DNA of 10,400 nucleotides from an uncultured Luteimonas sp. (GCA_938008415.1 CALLKI010000016.1:1-10400), one strand, 5' to 3'. Positions 1-7,543 are shown, counted from the stretch's first letter. Notes: a model not told the origin generated them from the sequence alone. Translations and numbers: made by a program.

Positions 1-176
1 TCCTCCACGCTGCGGTTGTGGCCCAGGTGGATCACCTCCGCGCCCTGCGCCTGGATCAGGCGGCGCATGATGTTGATGGCCGCGTCGTGCCCGTCGAACA
101 GGCTGGCCGCGGTGACGAAGCGCAGCGGCGTGGTGTCCGTCTGCTGGCCGGGAAGCTGGTTGGCTGGCGTGCTCAT
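1..176 (-). CDS. icmF: Fused isobutyryl-CoA mutase IcmF, N-terminal part (runs off left edge)
   Basis: Only the first 58 codons are present. The enzyme is an adenosylcobalamin-dependent mutase that interconverts isobutyryl-CoA and n-butyryl-CoA, with a B12-binding domain, a MeaB-like G-protein domain and a mutase domain fused in one chain of about 1100 residues. What is seen is the start of the B12 domain: FVTAASLFDGHDAAINIMRR at residues 20-39, with the DxH cobalt-ligand motif at D28-G29-H30, followed by AEVIHLGHNRSVE (46-58). The ATG at 176-174 has a GGAG seven bases upstream on the minus strand and a short hydrophilic lead before the domain, as in family members. The B12-first order argues against ordinary methylmalonyl-CoA mutase, whose B12 domain is C-terminal. 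A stand-alone B12-binding subunit cannot be excluded because the rest is outside the window. The gene is divergent from the phospholipase D gene. Confidence 0.85.
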   Translation of the reverse strand, partial: MSTPANQLPGQQTDTTPLRFVTAASLFDGHDAAINIMRRLIQAQGAEVIHLGHNRSVE

Positions 177-211
177 GACGCTCCGCAACAAAGGAAAAAC
201 GGGATGCCCGG

Positions 212-217
212 ATTGTA
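212..217 (-). promoter_or_regulatory. Candidate -10 box for icmF
   Basis: On the minus strand these six bases read TACAAT, five of six matching the sigma-70 -10 consensus, about 36 bases upstream of the icmF start codon. No convincing -35 box is seen at the proper spacing, so this is a weak call. The 132-base spacer at 177-308 must carry promoters for both divergent genes; I see no clear promoter for the plus-strand gene. Confidence 0.3.
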
Positions 218-308
218 GCGCGGCGCCTGCGCCGGGCCCCGTGCGGCTTGTCGGCACCCGGCCGGGCGCGGATACTGCGGCGCAAGTCCGGGGCGCAAAC
301 GCGGGGCC

Positions 309-1871
309 ATGAACAAACGCATCAGACGCCTCGTCGCGTGGGGCCTGTTCGCCCTCGTGGCGCTGGTGGGCAGCGGCATCGTGCTGGCCGACCGGCTGAT
401 GCCGCCGGCCACGGGCGAGCCCGGGTACGCGCTGCCGGTGGTCCCCGGGCAGACGCCGCTGGACCGCGAGCTGGAGCCGGTGCTCGCGCGTCACCCGGGG
501 CAGACCGGCGCGGTCCTGCTGGTGGACGGCGTGGACGCCTTCGCCGCCCGCGCGATGTCCGCCCGCCAGGCCGGCCGCAGCCTCGACCTGCAGTACTACA
601 TCTGGCACGACGACCTGACCGGCCACCTGCTGATGCACGAGATCTGGCAGGCGGCCGAGCGCGGCGTGCGGGTGCGCCTGCTGCTGGACGACATCAACGC
701 CAAGGGCAAGGACGCGGCGCTGCTGGCGCTGGACGCGCACGAGAATATCGAGATCCGCCTGTACAACCCGTTCCGCAACCGCTCGGGCCCGGCACGGGTG
801 CTGGAGATGCTGCAACGCATGTTCAGCATCACCTACCGCATGCACAACAAGGCCTGGATCGCGGACGGGCGGGTGGCGGTGGTCGGCGGGCGCAACGTCG
901 GCATGGAATATTTCGACGCCTCCGGCGAGACCAACTTCCGCGACCTCGACCTGCTGCTGTTCGGCCCCGCGGTGGAACAGGCCAGCACGATCTTCGACGC
1001 GTTCTGGAACAGCGAGGCGGTGGTGCCGATCTCCCGGCTCGACCGCAAGCCGAAGCGCAAGCTGGAACAGGTGCTGGCGGACATCGCCGGCGAGGCGGAG
1101 GGGCCGGTGGCGCGGCGCTACCTCGACCGGGTGGACGCCTCGCGCAGCGTGCGTGCCTACCTCGCCCGGGAGCTGACACCGTACTGGACCGGACGGATCC
1201 GGATCGTGTCCGACCCGCCGGTCAAGTGGAAGTCCTCGCCGCGCGTGGACGGGCTGGTGAAGGAACTGGCGGAAATGGTGCGCGGGACGCAGCGCAAGGC
1301 GCTGCTCATTTCGCCCTATTTCGTGCCCGGCGACGAGGGCGTGTCCCTGCTCGCCTCGCTGGTGCGCGAGCGTGGCGCGCACGTGGGCGTGGTCACCAAC
1401 TCGCTGGCCGCCAACGACGTGGTGGCGGTACACGGCGGTTACGCCAATTACCGCAAGGCGCTGCTGGAGACCGGCGTGAAGCTGTACGAGATGCGGCCTT
1501 GGCCCGCGCAGGGCGATGCCAGCCTGTTCGGCAGCAGTGGCGCCAGCCTGCACACCAAGGCGCTGGTGGTGGACGACCGCTACGGCTTCATCGGCTCGTT
1601 CAACATCGATCCGCGCTCGGTCGTGCTCAACACCGAGATGGGCGTGCTGTTCGACGATCCGCCGCTCGCCGCCGCGCTGCGCGCGGAGTACCTGCGCCTG
1701 GCCGGGCCCGGCCACAGCTACTGGGTGTACCTGGACGACAAGGGCCGCGTGCGCTGGCTGGACCGCGTCGCCGAACCGCCGACAGCGCTGGACACCGAGC
1801 CCGAGGCCGGCCTGTGGCAACGCCTGCTGGCGCGGGTCGTGGGCTGGCTGCCGGTGGAATCCCAGCTCTAG
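309..1871 (+). CDS. Phospholipase D-family cardiolipin synthase-like protein (ClsC type), membrane anchored
   Basis: 520 residues. The N-terminus (basic MNKRIRR, then a hydrophobic stretch at about residues 8-27) looks like an uncleaved anchor or signal peptide, placing the catalytic part outside the inner membrane face. Two complete HKD motifs are visible: H179-x-K181-x4-D186 with GG at 193-194 and N196, and H415-x-K417-x4-D422 with GSFN at 429-432. Two such halves form one active site using a phosphatidyl-histidine intermediate. The segments SLDLQYYIWHDDLTG (91-105), ISPYFVPG in the second half and TNSLAANDVVAVH resemble E. coli ClsC/YmdC, which makes cardiolipin from phosphatidylglycerol and phosphatidylethanolamine; this chain is slightly longer. 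The start codon has only a poor GGGG ribosome site at 303-306, but no better start precedes the hydrophobic segment. Which lipids it uses cannot be read from sequence. A distant PLD-family enzyme other than a cardiolipin synthase is possible. Confidence 0.85.
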   Translation: MNKRIRRLVAWGLFALVALVGSGIVLADRLMPPATGEPGYALPVVPGQTPLDRELEPVLARHPGQTGAVLLVDGVDAFAARAMSARQAGRSLDLQYYIWHDDLTGHLLMHEIWQAAERGVRVRLLLDDINAKGKDAALLALDAHENIEIRLYNPFRNRSGPARVLEMLQRMFSITYRMHNKAWIADGRVAVVGGRNVGMEYFDASGETNFRDLDLLLFGPAVEQASTIFDAFWNSEAVVPISRLDRKPKRKLEQVLADIAGEAEGPVARRYLDRVDASRSVRAYLARELTPYWTGRIRIVSDPPVKWKSSPRVDGLVKELAEMVRGTQRKALLISPYFVPGDEGVSLLASLVRERGAHVGVVTNSLAANDVVAVHGGYANYRKALLETGVKLYEMRPWPAQGDASLFGSSGASLHTKALVVDDRYGFIGSFNIDPRSVVLNTEMGVLFDDPPLAAALRAEYLRLAGPGHSYWVYLDDKGRVRWLDRVAEPPTALDTEPEAGLWQRLLARVVGWLPVESQL

Positions 1872-1921
1872 CCGGTCCCGGCTCCGGCAAGGAGGCACGG
1901 GCAATTAACGCGCAGGGGGCG

Positions 1922-1927
1922 TAGAAT
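1922..1927 (+). promoter_or_regulatory. Candidate -10 box for the leucine dehydrogenase gene
   Basis: TAGAAT matches the -10 consensus at five of six positions and lies about 105 bases upstream of the dehydrogenase start, just after the PLD gene ends at 1871. The bases 16-18 upstream do not form a good -35 box, so an activator-dependent promoter or a false match are both possible. The rest of the 1872-2032 spacer is GC-rich and holds no clear terminator for the upstream gene. Confidence 0.33.
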
Positions 1928-2032
1928 GCCGGCCGCCATCCGGGCCCCCGCCGGTCCGGTGGTACCCGACTCGTCACCATTCCCCCCGGCGAAGGGCCCC
2001 GCGCCCGCCGCTGGCGACGGAGTTTTCACGAA

Positions 2033-3136
2033 ATGATCTTCGAACAAATCGAACAGTACGGCCACGAGCAGGTCGTCTTCTGTCACAACAAGGATGCCGG
2101 CCTGAAGGCCATCATCGCGATCCACAGCACCGTGCTGGGCCCGGCCCTGGGCGGCACCCGCATGTGGCCGTACAAGACCGAACAGGAAGCCCTGAACGAC
2201 GTGCTGCGCCTGTCCCGCGGCATGACCTACAAGAACGCCGTGGCCGGCCTGAACATCGGCGGCGGCAAGGCGGTGATCATCGGCGACCCCGCCAGGGACA
2301 AGTCGGAAGCCCTGTTCCGCGCGTTCGGCAAGTTCGTCGATTCGCTGGGCGGCCGCTACATCACCGCCGAGGACGTGGGCATCGACGTCAACGACATGGA
2401 GTACGTGTTCCGCGAGACGGAATACGTCACCGGCGTGCACCAGGTGCACGGCGGCTCGGGCGATCCCTCGCCGTTCACCGCCTACGGCACGCTGCAGGGC
2501 CTGCTGGCCGCGCTGAACCGCAAGTTCGGCAACGAGGAAGTCGGCAAGTACAGCTATGCCGTGCAGGGCCTCGGCCATGTCGGCATGGAGTTCGTGAAGC
2601 TGCTGCGCGAGCGGGGCGCCAAGATCTTCGTCACCGACATCAACAAGGCGCTGGTCGAGAAGGCCGTGACCGAGTATGGCGCCGAGGCGGTGGCCCCGGA
2701 CGAGATCTACGACGTGGACGCCGACGTGTACTCGCCCTGCGCCCTGGGCGGCACGGTGAACGAGAACACCCTGCCCCGGCTCAAGGCCAAGGTGATCTGC
2801 GGCGCGGCCAACAACCAGCTGGCCAGCAACGAGATCGGCGACGAGCTGGAGCGCCGCGGCATCCTCTACGCCCCGGACTACGCGGTGAACGCCGGCGGCG
2901 TGATGAACGTGTCGCTCGAGATCGAGGGCTACAACCGCGAGCGCGCGATGCGGATGATGCGCACGATCTACCACAACCTCACGCGCATCTTCGAGATCGC
3001 CGAGCGCGACGGCATCCCGACCTACAAGGCCGCCGACCGCATGGCCGAGGAGCGGATCGAGGCCATCGGCAAGCTCAAGCTGCCGATGGGCCGTTGCGCC
3101 CCGCGCTTCCGCGGCCGGGTCCGCGGCAGCTTCTGA
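2033..3136 (+). CDS. Leucine dehydrogenase (Glu/Leu/Phe/Val dehydrogenase family)
   Basis: 367 residues, the usual length for leucine dehydrogenase. It catalyses NAD+-dependent oxidative deamination of leucine (also valine, isoleucine) to the 2-keto acid and ammonia in the cytoplasm, the entry to branched-chain amino-acid breakdown. The substrate domain shows LGGTRMWPY (39-47), a lysine at K67 and the GGGKAVIIGDP motif with catalytic-site lysine K79; TAEDVG at 111-116 contributes D114. The NAD domain has the Rossmann glycine motif GLGHVG at 179-184 with D202 after the second strand. With a one-residue offset, L39, A112, V290 and V293 line up with the leucine side-chain pocket described in the Bacillus sphaericus enzyme, which favours leucine over phenylalanine or glutamate. 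The ATG is preceded by GGAG at 2019-2022, ten bases away. The C-terminus ends in an arginine-rich tail (from about 354). The gene is followed by a hairpin, then by isovaleryl-CoA dehydrogenase two pathway steps later. Confidence 0.92.
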   Translation: MIFEQIEQYGHEQVVFCHNKDAGLKAIIAIHSTVLGPALGGTRMWPYKTEQEALNDVLRLSRGMTYKNAVAGLNIGGGKAVIIGDPARDKSEALFRAFGKFVDSLGGRYITAEDVGIDVNDMEYVFRETEYVTGVHQVHGGSGDPSPFTAYGTLQGLLAALNRKFGNEEVGKYSYAVQGLGHVGMEFVKLLRERGAKIFVTDINKALVEKAVTEYGAEAVAPDEIYDVDADVYSPCALGGTVNENTLPRLKAKVICGAANNQLASNEIGDELERRGILYAPDYAVNAGGVMNVSLEIEGYNRERAMRMMRTIYHNLTRIFEIAERDGIPTYKAADRMAEERIEAIGKLKLPMGRCAPRFRGRVRGSF

Positions 3137-3157
3137 CGGCCGGCACGGCCACCTGCG

Positions 3158-3181
3158 ACAACGGGGCTTCGGCCCCGTTGT
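3158..3181 (+). terminator. Perfect TTCG-loop hairpin after leucine dehydrogenase
   Basis: A ten-base-pair perfect stem (3158-3167 with 3172-3181) closes a TTCG tetraloop, 21 bases after the leucine dehydrogenase stop. It is a very stable fold, but no T-tract follows (AGCATCTG instead), so it may act as a transcription pause, an mRNA 3'-end stabiliser or an inefficient terminator. It separates leucine dehydrogenase from isovaleryl-CoA dehydrogenase 41 bases before the next start codon. Confidence 0.6.
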
Positions 3182-3211
3182 AGCATCTGCACCTTGCAAA
3201 CCTGATCGTGT

Positions 3212-3222
3212 GGGGGGAAGGA
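3212..3222 (+). promoter_or_regulatory. Purine-rich ribosome-binding site that decides the ivd start
   Basis: GGGGGGAAGGA abuts the ATG at 3223. Its G-run can pair with the 16S tail at usable spacing only for the ATG; it would lie inside the coding region if the GTG at 3208 were used. The last AAGGA is too close to the start codon to be the main pairing site. Confidence 0.55.
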
Positions 3223-4380
3223 ATGCGCGCTTTTCCGCTGGGTGAGGAGATCGACGCGCTGCGCGAGGCCGTGAGGCGGTTCGCCGAGGCCGAGATCGCG
3301 CCGCGCGCGGACGAGATCGACCGCACCAACACGTTCCCGCGGGACCTGTGGCCGAAGCTGGGCGAGATGGGCCTGCTCGGCATGACGGTGGATCCCGGAT
3401 ACGGCGGCAGCGGCATGGGCTACCTCGCCCACCTGGTGGCGATGGAGGAGATCTCCCGCGCCTCCGGCTCGGTCGGCCTGTCCTACGGCGCGCACTCCAA
3501 CCTGTGCGTGAACAACCTCTTCGCCAACGGCACCGAGGAGCAGCGCCGCAGGTACCTGCCGAAGCTGTGCAGCGGCGAGTGGGTGGGCGCGCTGGCGATG
3601 AGCGAGCCGGGCGCCGGCTCCGACGTGGTCGGCTCCATGAGCTGCCGCGCCGAGCTGAAGGGCGACGTCTGGGTCGCCAACGGCAGCAAGATGTGGATCA
3701 CCAACGGCCCGGAGGCCGACGTGCTGGTGGTCTACATGCGCACCGCCAGCCGCGAGCTGGGCAGCAAGTGCATGACCGCCTTCATCGTCGAGAAGGGGAT
3801 GAAGGGCTTCCGCACCGCGCAGAAGCTGGACAAGCTGGGCATGCGCGGCTCCGACACCTGCGAGCTGGTGTTCGAGGACTGCGAGATCCCGGCCGGGAAC
3901 GTGCTCGGCGAGGTCAACAACGGCGTCAAGGTGCTGATGAGCGGCCTGAACACCGAGCGCCTGGTGCTGACCGGCGGCCCGCTGGGGCTGATGCAGGCCG
4001 CGCTCGACCTGGTCCTGCCCTACGTGCGCGAACGCCGCCAGTTCGGCCAGCCGATCGGCACCTTCGGCATCATGCAGGCCAAGATCGCCGACATGTACAC
4101 CGCGCTGCAGTCCTCGCGCGCGTACGCCTACCAGGTGGCGCGCGACTACGACGCCGGGCACAAGTCGCGCATCGACGCCGCCAGCTGCCTGCTGCACGCC
4201 TCCGAGGCCGCGGTCCAGGTGGCGCTGGAGGCGGTGCAGGCGCTGGGTGGCAACGGCTACATCAACGAGTTCCCCGCCGGCCGGATCCTGCGCGACGCCA
4301 AGCTGTACTCGATCGGCGCCGGCACCAACGAGATCCGCCGCATGCTGGTCGGCCGCGAACTGTTCGCGGGCAACCATTGA
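3223..4380 (+). CDS. ivd: Isovaleryl-CoA dehydrogenase
   Basis: 385 residues from the ATG at 3223. This FAD enzyme oxidises isovaleryl-CoA to 3-methylcrotonyl-CoA, the third step of leucine breakdown, passing electrons to electron-transfer flavoprotein. It has the full acyl-CoA dehydrogenase fold: helical N-domain with SVGLSYGAHSNLC, the MSEPGAGSD motif and WITNG beta-domain motif, and a C-terminal helical domain ending GGNGYINEFPAGRILRDAKL followed by IGAGTNEIRR. The decisive sign is the catalytic base: GLNTERLVLTGGPLGLMQA carries glutamate E245, the position used by isovaleryl-CoA dehydrogenases (E254 in human), rather than the late glutamate of medium- and short-chain enzymes. A GTG at 3208 would add five residues, but GGGGGGAAGGA at 3212-3222 sits directly before the ATG and nothing like a ribosome site precedes the GTG. 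The stop is followed by a hairpin-rich convergent spacer. Confidence 0.93.
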   Translation: MRAFPLGEEIDALREAVRRFAEAEIAPRADEIDRTNTFPRDLWPKLGEMGLLGMTVDPGYGGSGMGYLAHLVAMEEISRASGSVGLSYGAHSNLCVNNLFANGTEEQRRRYLPKLCSGEWVGALAMSEPGAGSDVVGSMSCRAELKGDVWVANGSKMWITNGPEADVLVVYMRTASRELGSKCMTAFIVEKGMKGFRTAQKLDKLGMRGSDTCELVFEDCEIPAGNVLGEVNNGVKVLMSGLNTERLVLTGGPLGLMQAALDLVLPYVRERRQFGQPIGTFGIMQAKIADMYTALQSSRAYAYQVARDYDAGHKSRIDAASCLLHASEAAVQVALEAVQALGGNGYINEFPAGRILRDAKLYSIGAGTNEIRRMLVGRELFAGNH

Positions 4381-4540
4381 GCCGGGCGCGCGGCGTTCGC
4401 CGGGCGCCCGGGCCGCGCGATCCCTCTCCCCCACCCCGGCCCGGCGCAGTCCGCCGGGCACCCGGGGGGATCCGCGCGGCGAGGCCGCGCAGGCGTGGCA
4501 TCCCCGCCCCCGCTTGCGGGGGAGGCCGGGCGGGGGCACC
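4381..4540. repeat. Hairpin-rich (REP-like) spacer between convergent ivd and autotransporter genes
   Basis: The spacer carries several short inverted repeats and no gene. CCGGGCGCCCGG at 4400-4411 is a perfect 12-base palindrome, and its one-base variant CCGGGCACCCGG lies at 4454-4465. GCGCGGC and GCCGCGC (4474-4480 and 4484-4490) form a seven-pair stem with a GAG loop. C-rich and G-rich arms around CTTG follow at 4507-4522. Pyrimidine-rich CCCTCTCCCCCACCCC at 4422-4437 recalls the intergenic repeats common in Xanthomonadaceae and Pseudomonas. Calling it a REP element is inference; the hairpins themselves are plain. Confidence 0.4.
4507..4522. terminator. Candidate bidirectional terminator hairpin
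   Basis: CCCCCGC and GCGGGGG flank TT; realistically this is a five- to six-pair stem with a four-base loop. It lies 18 bases beyond the autotransporter stop and about 130 beyond the ivd stop, where a shared terminator for converging transcripts is expected. There is no T-tract in either direction, so termination strength is uncertain. Confidence 0.4.
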
Positions 4541-7411
4541 TCAGAACCCCAGCACGTACCGCAGCGAGGCCATGCGCTCGTGGCCGCGCGGGCCGAAACG
4601 CTGGTCGAGGCCGAAGGACAGCCGCGCCTCGCGGCCGGTCCAGGCGTCGAAGCCCACGCCGAACAGCCCGCCCGACTTCGCCGCGTCCGGCAGCGGCAGC
4701 GGCGACCAGCTGTCGATGCCGGTGAAGCTGGCCATCACGTCGAAGCCGTCCGCCGACACGACCTGCTGCCATTCGCCGTAGGCGCGCCACGCCATGCCGG
4801 CCAGGCCGAATTCCGCGCGCACGCCGGCGTAGGCCTGGGTGCGCCGCATGTCCGCGGCCTGCACCTCGAGCGCGAAGCCGGTGTCGCCCCATTCGCGGAA
4901 GGCCTTGCTGCGCAGGCGGGCGTGCTCGGCGCCGGCATACGCGGTCAGGGCCGCGCCGCCGGCGCGGTGACGACGGCCGGCCTCGAACGCGACGCTGGAG
5001 AAGCCGCCGCCGTAGCGGCCGGCCACGCCGCGGCGCGCGTCCTCGCCATCGAACAGGTGGCGTTCGACGTTGCGGTCGAAGCGGCCGAAGCCCAGTCGCG
5101 CCATGGCGTAGGCCTCGCCGCGCCTGCCACCGGCGTAGAACTGCGCCTGGGTCTGGCGGTCGCGGCTGCGGTCGTGGTTCGCACCCAGGTGGTCATGCAG
5201 CCGGGTCTCGCCGAAGGCGAAGCCGGCGATGCCGCCGCCGAGGCGGGTGTCGTTGCCGACCATCCAGCCTTCCAGCGCATGCCCGCCGGTGGAAAAGCCG
5301 GTCATGCCGCCACCGTAGCCCAGCGCCTGCTTCCAGGTGTACGCGCCGGCCGGGAGGTCGGCATCGCCGATGTGCGAGGACAGCGCGCGGCGGGCCATGT
5401 CGATGGCGTCGAAGGTGAGCGTGGTGGCGAGCGCGTGCGATTCGCCGGACAGGCTCTCGAGCGCCGCCCTGGCCTGGCGTTCGTCGGCGATGCGCTGGAA
5501 CTCGCCGGCGACGCGGAGGAAGTCGCCGGAGACGGCATCGCCGCCTCCCCCGCCCTGCCGCCGGTCGATGCCGTCGAAGGCCTGCTCGACGCGCTCGGCG
5601 GCGGAGAGCGCCGCGGGCGACATGCGGGCCATCGCCTTCGCCGCCGACGCGACGTCGAGCCGGGTGATGTCGAGCCAGACCAGCTGCCTGTCGCCGCCTT
5701 CGTCCGCCCCGTAGCCGAGCGTCCCCTCGAGGAACAGCGAAGGCGCCGAGGCCAGCCCGTCGAACCGTCCGGTCAACTGGCCCGCGGCCAGCAGGATCTC
5801 CCGGCTCTGCGTGGTGTAGCCCTGCGCCACGCCCATCACTTCGACCTGACCGCCATCGATCGTGGCGTGACCGCCGACCGCGAGCGCCTGCCCCAGGTGC
5901 AGGGCCAGCGTGGCGCCATTGCGGTGGCGGTAGTCCCCGTCAACGACGCTGTACCACCGCCCCGGCCCGCCCATCGGCACCAGTTCGAGCCGGCCGGCGT
6001 TGTCCATGCCGCCATGGACCTGCGATTCGGCGCCGAACCGGTAGGTTCCGCCCGTGCGGATGGTGACGTTGCCCGACACCTCGCCCCCGGCCTGCAGCAC
6101 GCCGCCACGCACCTCGAGGCCGCCGGCGTTCGCGGCGTCGGCTTCGAGCACGAGCGTGCCGTTGCCTTCCTTGACCAGGGCACCGGGTCCGCCGAGGTTG
6201 TTCGAGAAAACGTAGGTGCCGGCGTTGAACCGGGCCACGAAGTCGCCCCAGTCCAGTTTCGCAGGGCCCTTGACCGCATCCGCGATGTTCACCGCGCCAT
6301 AGCCGAACACCGGGTCCACGCCCGGTGCGCCCAGGTCGGTGGCGGTGCCCAGCAGGGTCTGCCGCACCTGGTCGTTGGTGAACCACGGGAAGGCCTCCCA
6401 GACCAGGGCGGCGGCGCCGGAGACGATGGGCGCCGAGAACGAGGTGCCGCGCCAGCGCCAGTATTGCGGCCGGTCGGGCGCATCGTTGGTGCCGGTCACG
6501 ATCACCGTGCCCGGCGCGGCCAGGCAGTAGTGCATCGCCACGCCGCAGGCATTGGAATATTCCGCCAGCAGGTTCGGGTTGTCCCCGTCGAGCGCGGCGA
6601 CGGCCAGCCAGCCGCGCTCGAGGTCGGCCGCCGGCATGCTGCCCCCCGTCCCCGGCTTGCTCGGCAGCGCGGCGGTGTCGGACGGGTCGTCGAAGCCGGA
6701 ATTGCCGGTCGAGAACACCACCAGCCCGCCGTTGTTGATGAACGGGCGGTATTCGGCCGCGATCTGCGCGGTGACCGACAGGTTCGTCCAGTACAGCCCG
6801 CCCCAGGAGTTGTTCATGATCCGCACGCCGCGGACGATCAGGTCCTGGTGGATGGGAGCCAGGCCGAGAGGCCCGTTGATCTCGTTGCCCTTGCCGCTGC
6901 CGTCGTCGTCCGGCGGCTTGTCGCTGATGATGCGGGCCGACACGAGTTCGGCACCGGGCGCGATGCCGCCGGGCCACTGGCCGAACGGCGTGCCGGCGAT
7001 GATCTGCGCGACCGCGGTGCCGTGGCCGACCACGTCGTCCACCGTCAGGTTGTTGGTGTTCGGGTTGATGTAGGCGAGGTTGGCCACCACCCGGCCCTTC
7101 AATGCCGGATGGTTGCGGTTGATGCCGCTGTCCAGGACGCCGATGCGCACGCCCTTGCCGGTCAGCCCGGCATCGTGCGCCTCGTCCGCGCCGGTCAGGA
7201 GCAGGTGCCCGCTGTAGGCGGGATTCGGGGGCTCGACCACGGTCGGGGGTGGCGTCGGCGGGGTCGGGGGCGGCGCCTGCGGAGGAGGATCGGCACGGGT
7301 GCCTCCCCCGCCGCCCCCACAGGCGGACAGCGCGCCCGCCAGGGACAGCGCCAGCAGCGTCACCCGTGGCTGGAGCGTGCGGCTGCGGCCGCGAACGTGC
7401 ATGGGAGCCAT
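4541..7411 (-). CDS. Lipid-anchored subtilisin-like serine protease autotransporter (type Va)
   Basis: 956 residues from the ATG at 7411, chosen because AAGGGGG lies five bases upstream and a lipoprotein signal follows; the frame stays open to 7582, but that start would bury the signal. Order of parts: signal peptide with lipobox LSAC (lipidated C31), a glycine run, a proline-rich spacer (about 42-63), an S8 protease domain (about 65-385), a linker with one autotransporter-associated strand repeat (about 413-443), the LSGESHALATTL junction (about 654-665) and a C-terminal 12-strand-type barrel (about 690-956) ending in phenylalanine. The triad is D94 (VLDSGIN), H130 (GHGTA) and S324 (GTSFSAP), with oxyanion asparagine N237 (STGNSG). 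C289 and C296 (CGVAMHYC) probably form a disulphide. The layout recalls Neisseria NalP, a lipid-tethered protease that trims other surface proteins. Outer-membrane location is inferred; substrate unknown. It interrupts a run of leucine-breakdown genes. Confidence 0.93.
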   Translation of the reverse strand: MAPMHVRGRSRTLQPRVTLLALSLAGALSACGGGGGGTRADPPPQAPPPTPPTPPPTVVEPPNPAYSGHLLLTGADEAHDAGLTGKGVRIGVLDSGINRNHPALKGRVVANLAYINPNTNNLTVDDVVGHGTAVAQIIAGTPFGQWPGGIAPGAELVSARIISDKPPDDDGSGKGNEINGPLGLAPIHQDLIVRGVRIMNNSWGGLYWTNLSVTAQIAAEYRPFINNGGLVVFSTGNSGFDDPSDTAALPSKPGTGGSMPAADLERGWLAVAALDGDNPNLLAEYSNACGVAMHYCLAAPGTVIVTGTNDAPDRPQYWRWRGTSFSAPIVSGAAALVWEAFPWFTNDQVRQTLLGTATDLGAPGVDPVFGYGAVNIADAVKGPAKLDWGDFVARFNAGTYVFSNNLGGPGALVKEGNGTLVLEADAANAGGLEVRGGVLQAGGEVSGNVTIRTGGTYRFGAESQVHGGMDNAGRLELVPMGGPGRWYSVVDGDYRHRNGATLALHLGQALAVGGHATIDGGQVEVMGVAQGYTTQSREILLAAGQLTGRFDGLASAPSLFLEGTLGYGADEGGDRQLVWLDITRLDVASAAKAMARMSPAALSAAERVEQAFDGIDRRQGGGGGDAVSGDFLRVAGEFQRIADERQARAALESLSGESHALATTLTFDAIDMARRALSSHIGDADLPAGAYTWKQALGYGGGMTGFSTGGHALEGWMVGNDTRLGGGIAGFAFGETRLHDHLGANHDRSRDRQTQAQFYAGGRRGEAYAMARLGFGRFDRNVERHLFDGEDARRGVAGRYGGGFSSVAFEAGRRHRAGGAALTAYAGAEHARLRSKAFREWGDTGFALEVQAADMRRTQAYAGVRAEFGLAGMAWRAYGEWQQVVSADGFDVMASFTGIDSWSPLPLPDAAKSGGLFGVGFDAWTGREARLSFGLDQRFGPRGHERMASLRYVLGF

Positions 7412-7492
7412 CGTTCCCCCTTTCTGACGTGACGTTTTCCTTCCGTTCTTCCTTCCCGGCGGACACCGCGTCGGGGCCGCCCCATGGTGCCT

Positions 7493-7498
7493 TCTATA
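7493..7498 (-). promoter_or_regulatory. Weak candidate -10 box for the autotransporter
   Basis: Read on the minus strand this is TATAGA, four of six consensus bases, about 82 bases upstream of the autotransporter start. No matching -35 is seen. It is offered only as the best AT-rich candidate in a GC-rich divergent region. Confidence 0.22.
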
Positions 7499-7500
7499 CC

Positions 7501-7520
7501 GCCATCTCCCCCGTGATGGC
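7501..7520. promoter_or_regulatory. Inverted repeat GCCATC-N8-GATGGC in the divergent promoter region
   Basis: Two six-base arms, GCCATC at 7501-7506 and GATGGC at 7515-7520, are perfect reverse complements with eight bases between them. The site lies between the start codons of the autotransporter (minus) and the thiolase (plus), next to the weak autotransporter -10 and upstream of the thiolase -35. It could be an operator for a dimeric regulator; a six-base arm in GC-rich DNA can also arise by chance. Confidence 0.25.
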
Positions 7521-7543
7521 CACAGCGGCCCGCCATGCCGGGT

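Noticed and set aside
248..1924. A 558-codon plus-strand frame overlapping the PLD gene
   Set aside because: It overlaps the PLD coding sequence in another frame and is Arg/Ala/Gly-rich without motifs; the 309-1871 frame has two intact HKD motifs.
1868..4539. Long minus-strand open frames (1868-3199 and 3022-4539) opposite the two dehydrogenase genes
   Set aside because: Same GC-bias artefact; His/Ala/Gly/Val-rich composition and no recognisable motif, whereas the plus strand encodes full-length known enzymes.
4247..7432. A 1061-codon open frame on the plus strand antisense to the autotransporter
   Set aside because: It lies opposite a gene with complete S8 triad and barrel motifs; its translation is Ala/Arg/Gly/His-rich without any domain. 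GC-rich codon use removes stops from such shadow frames.
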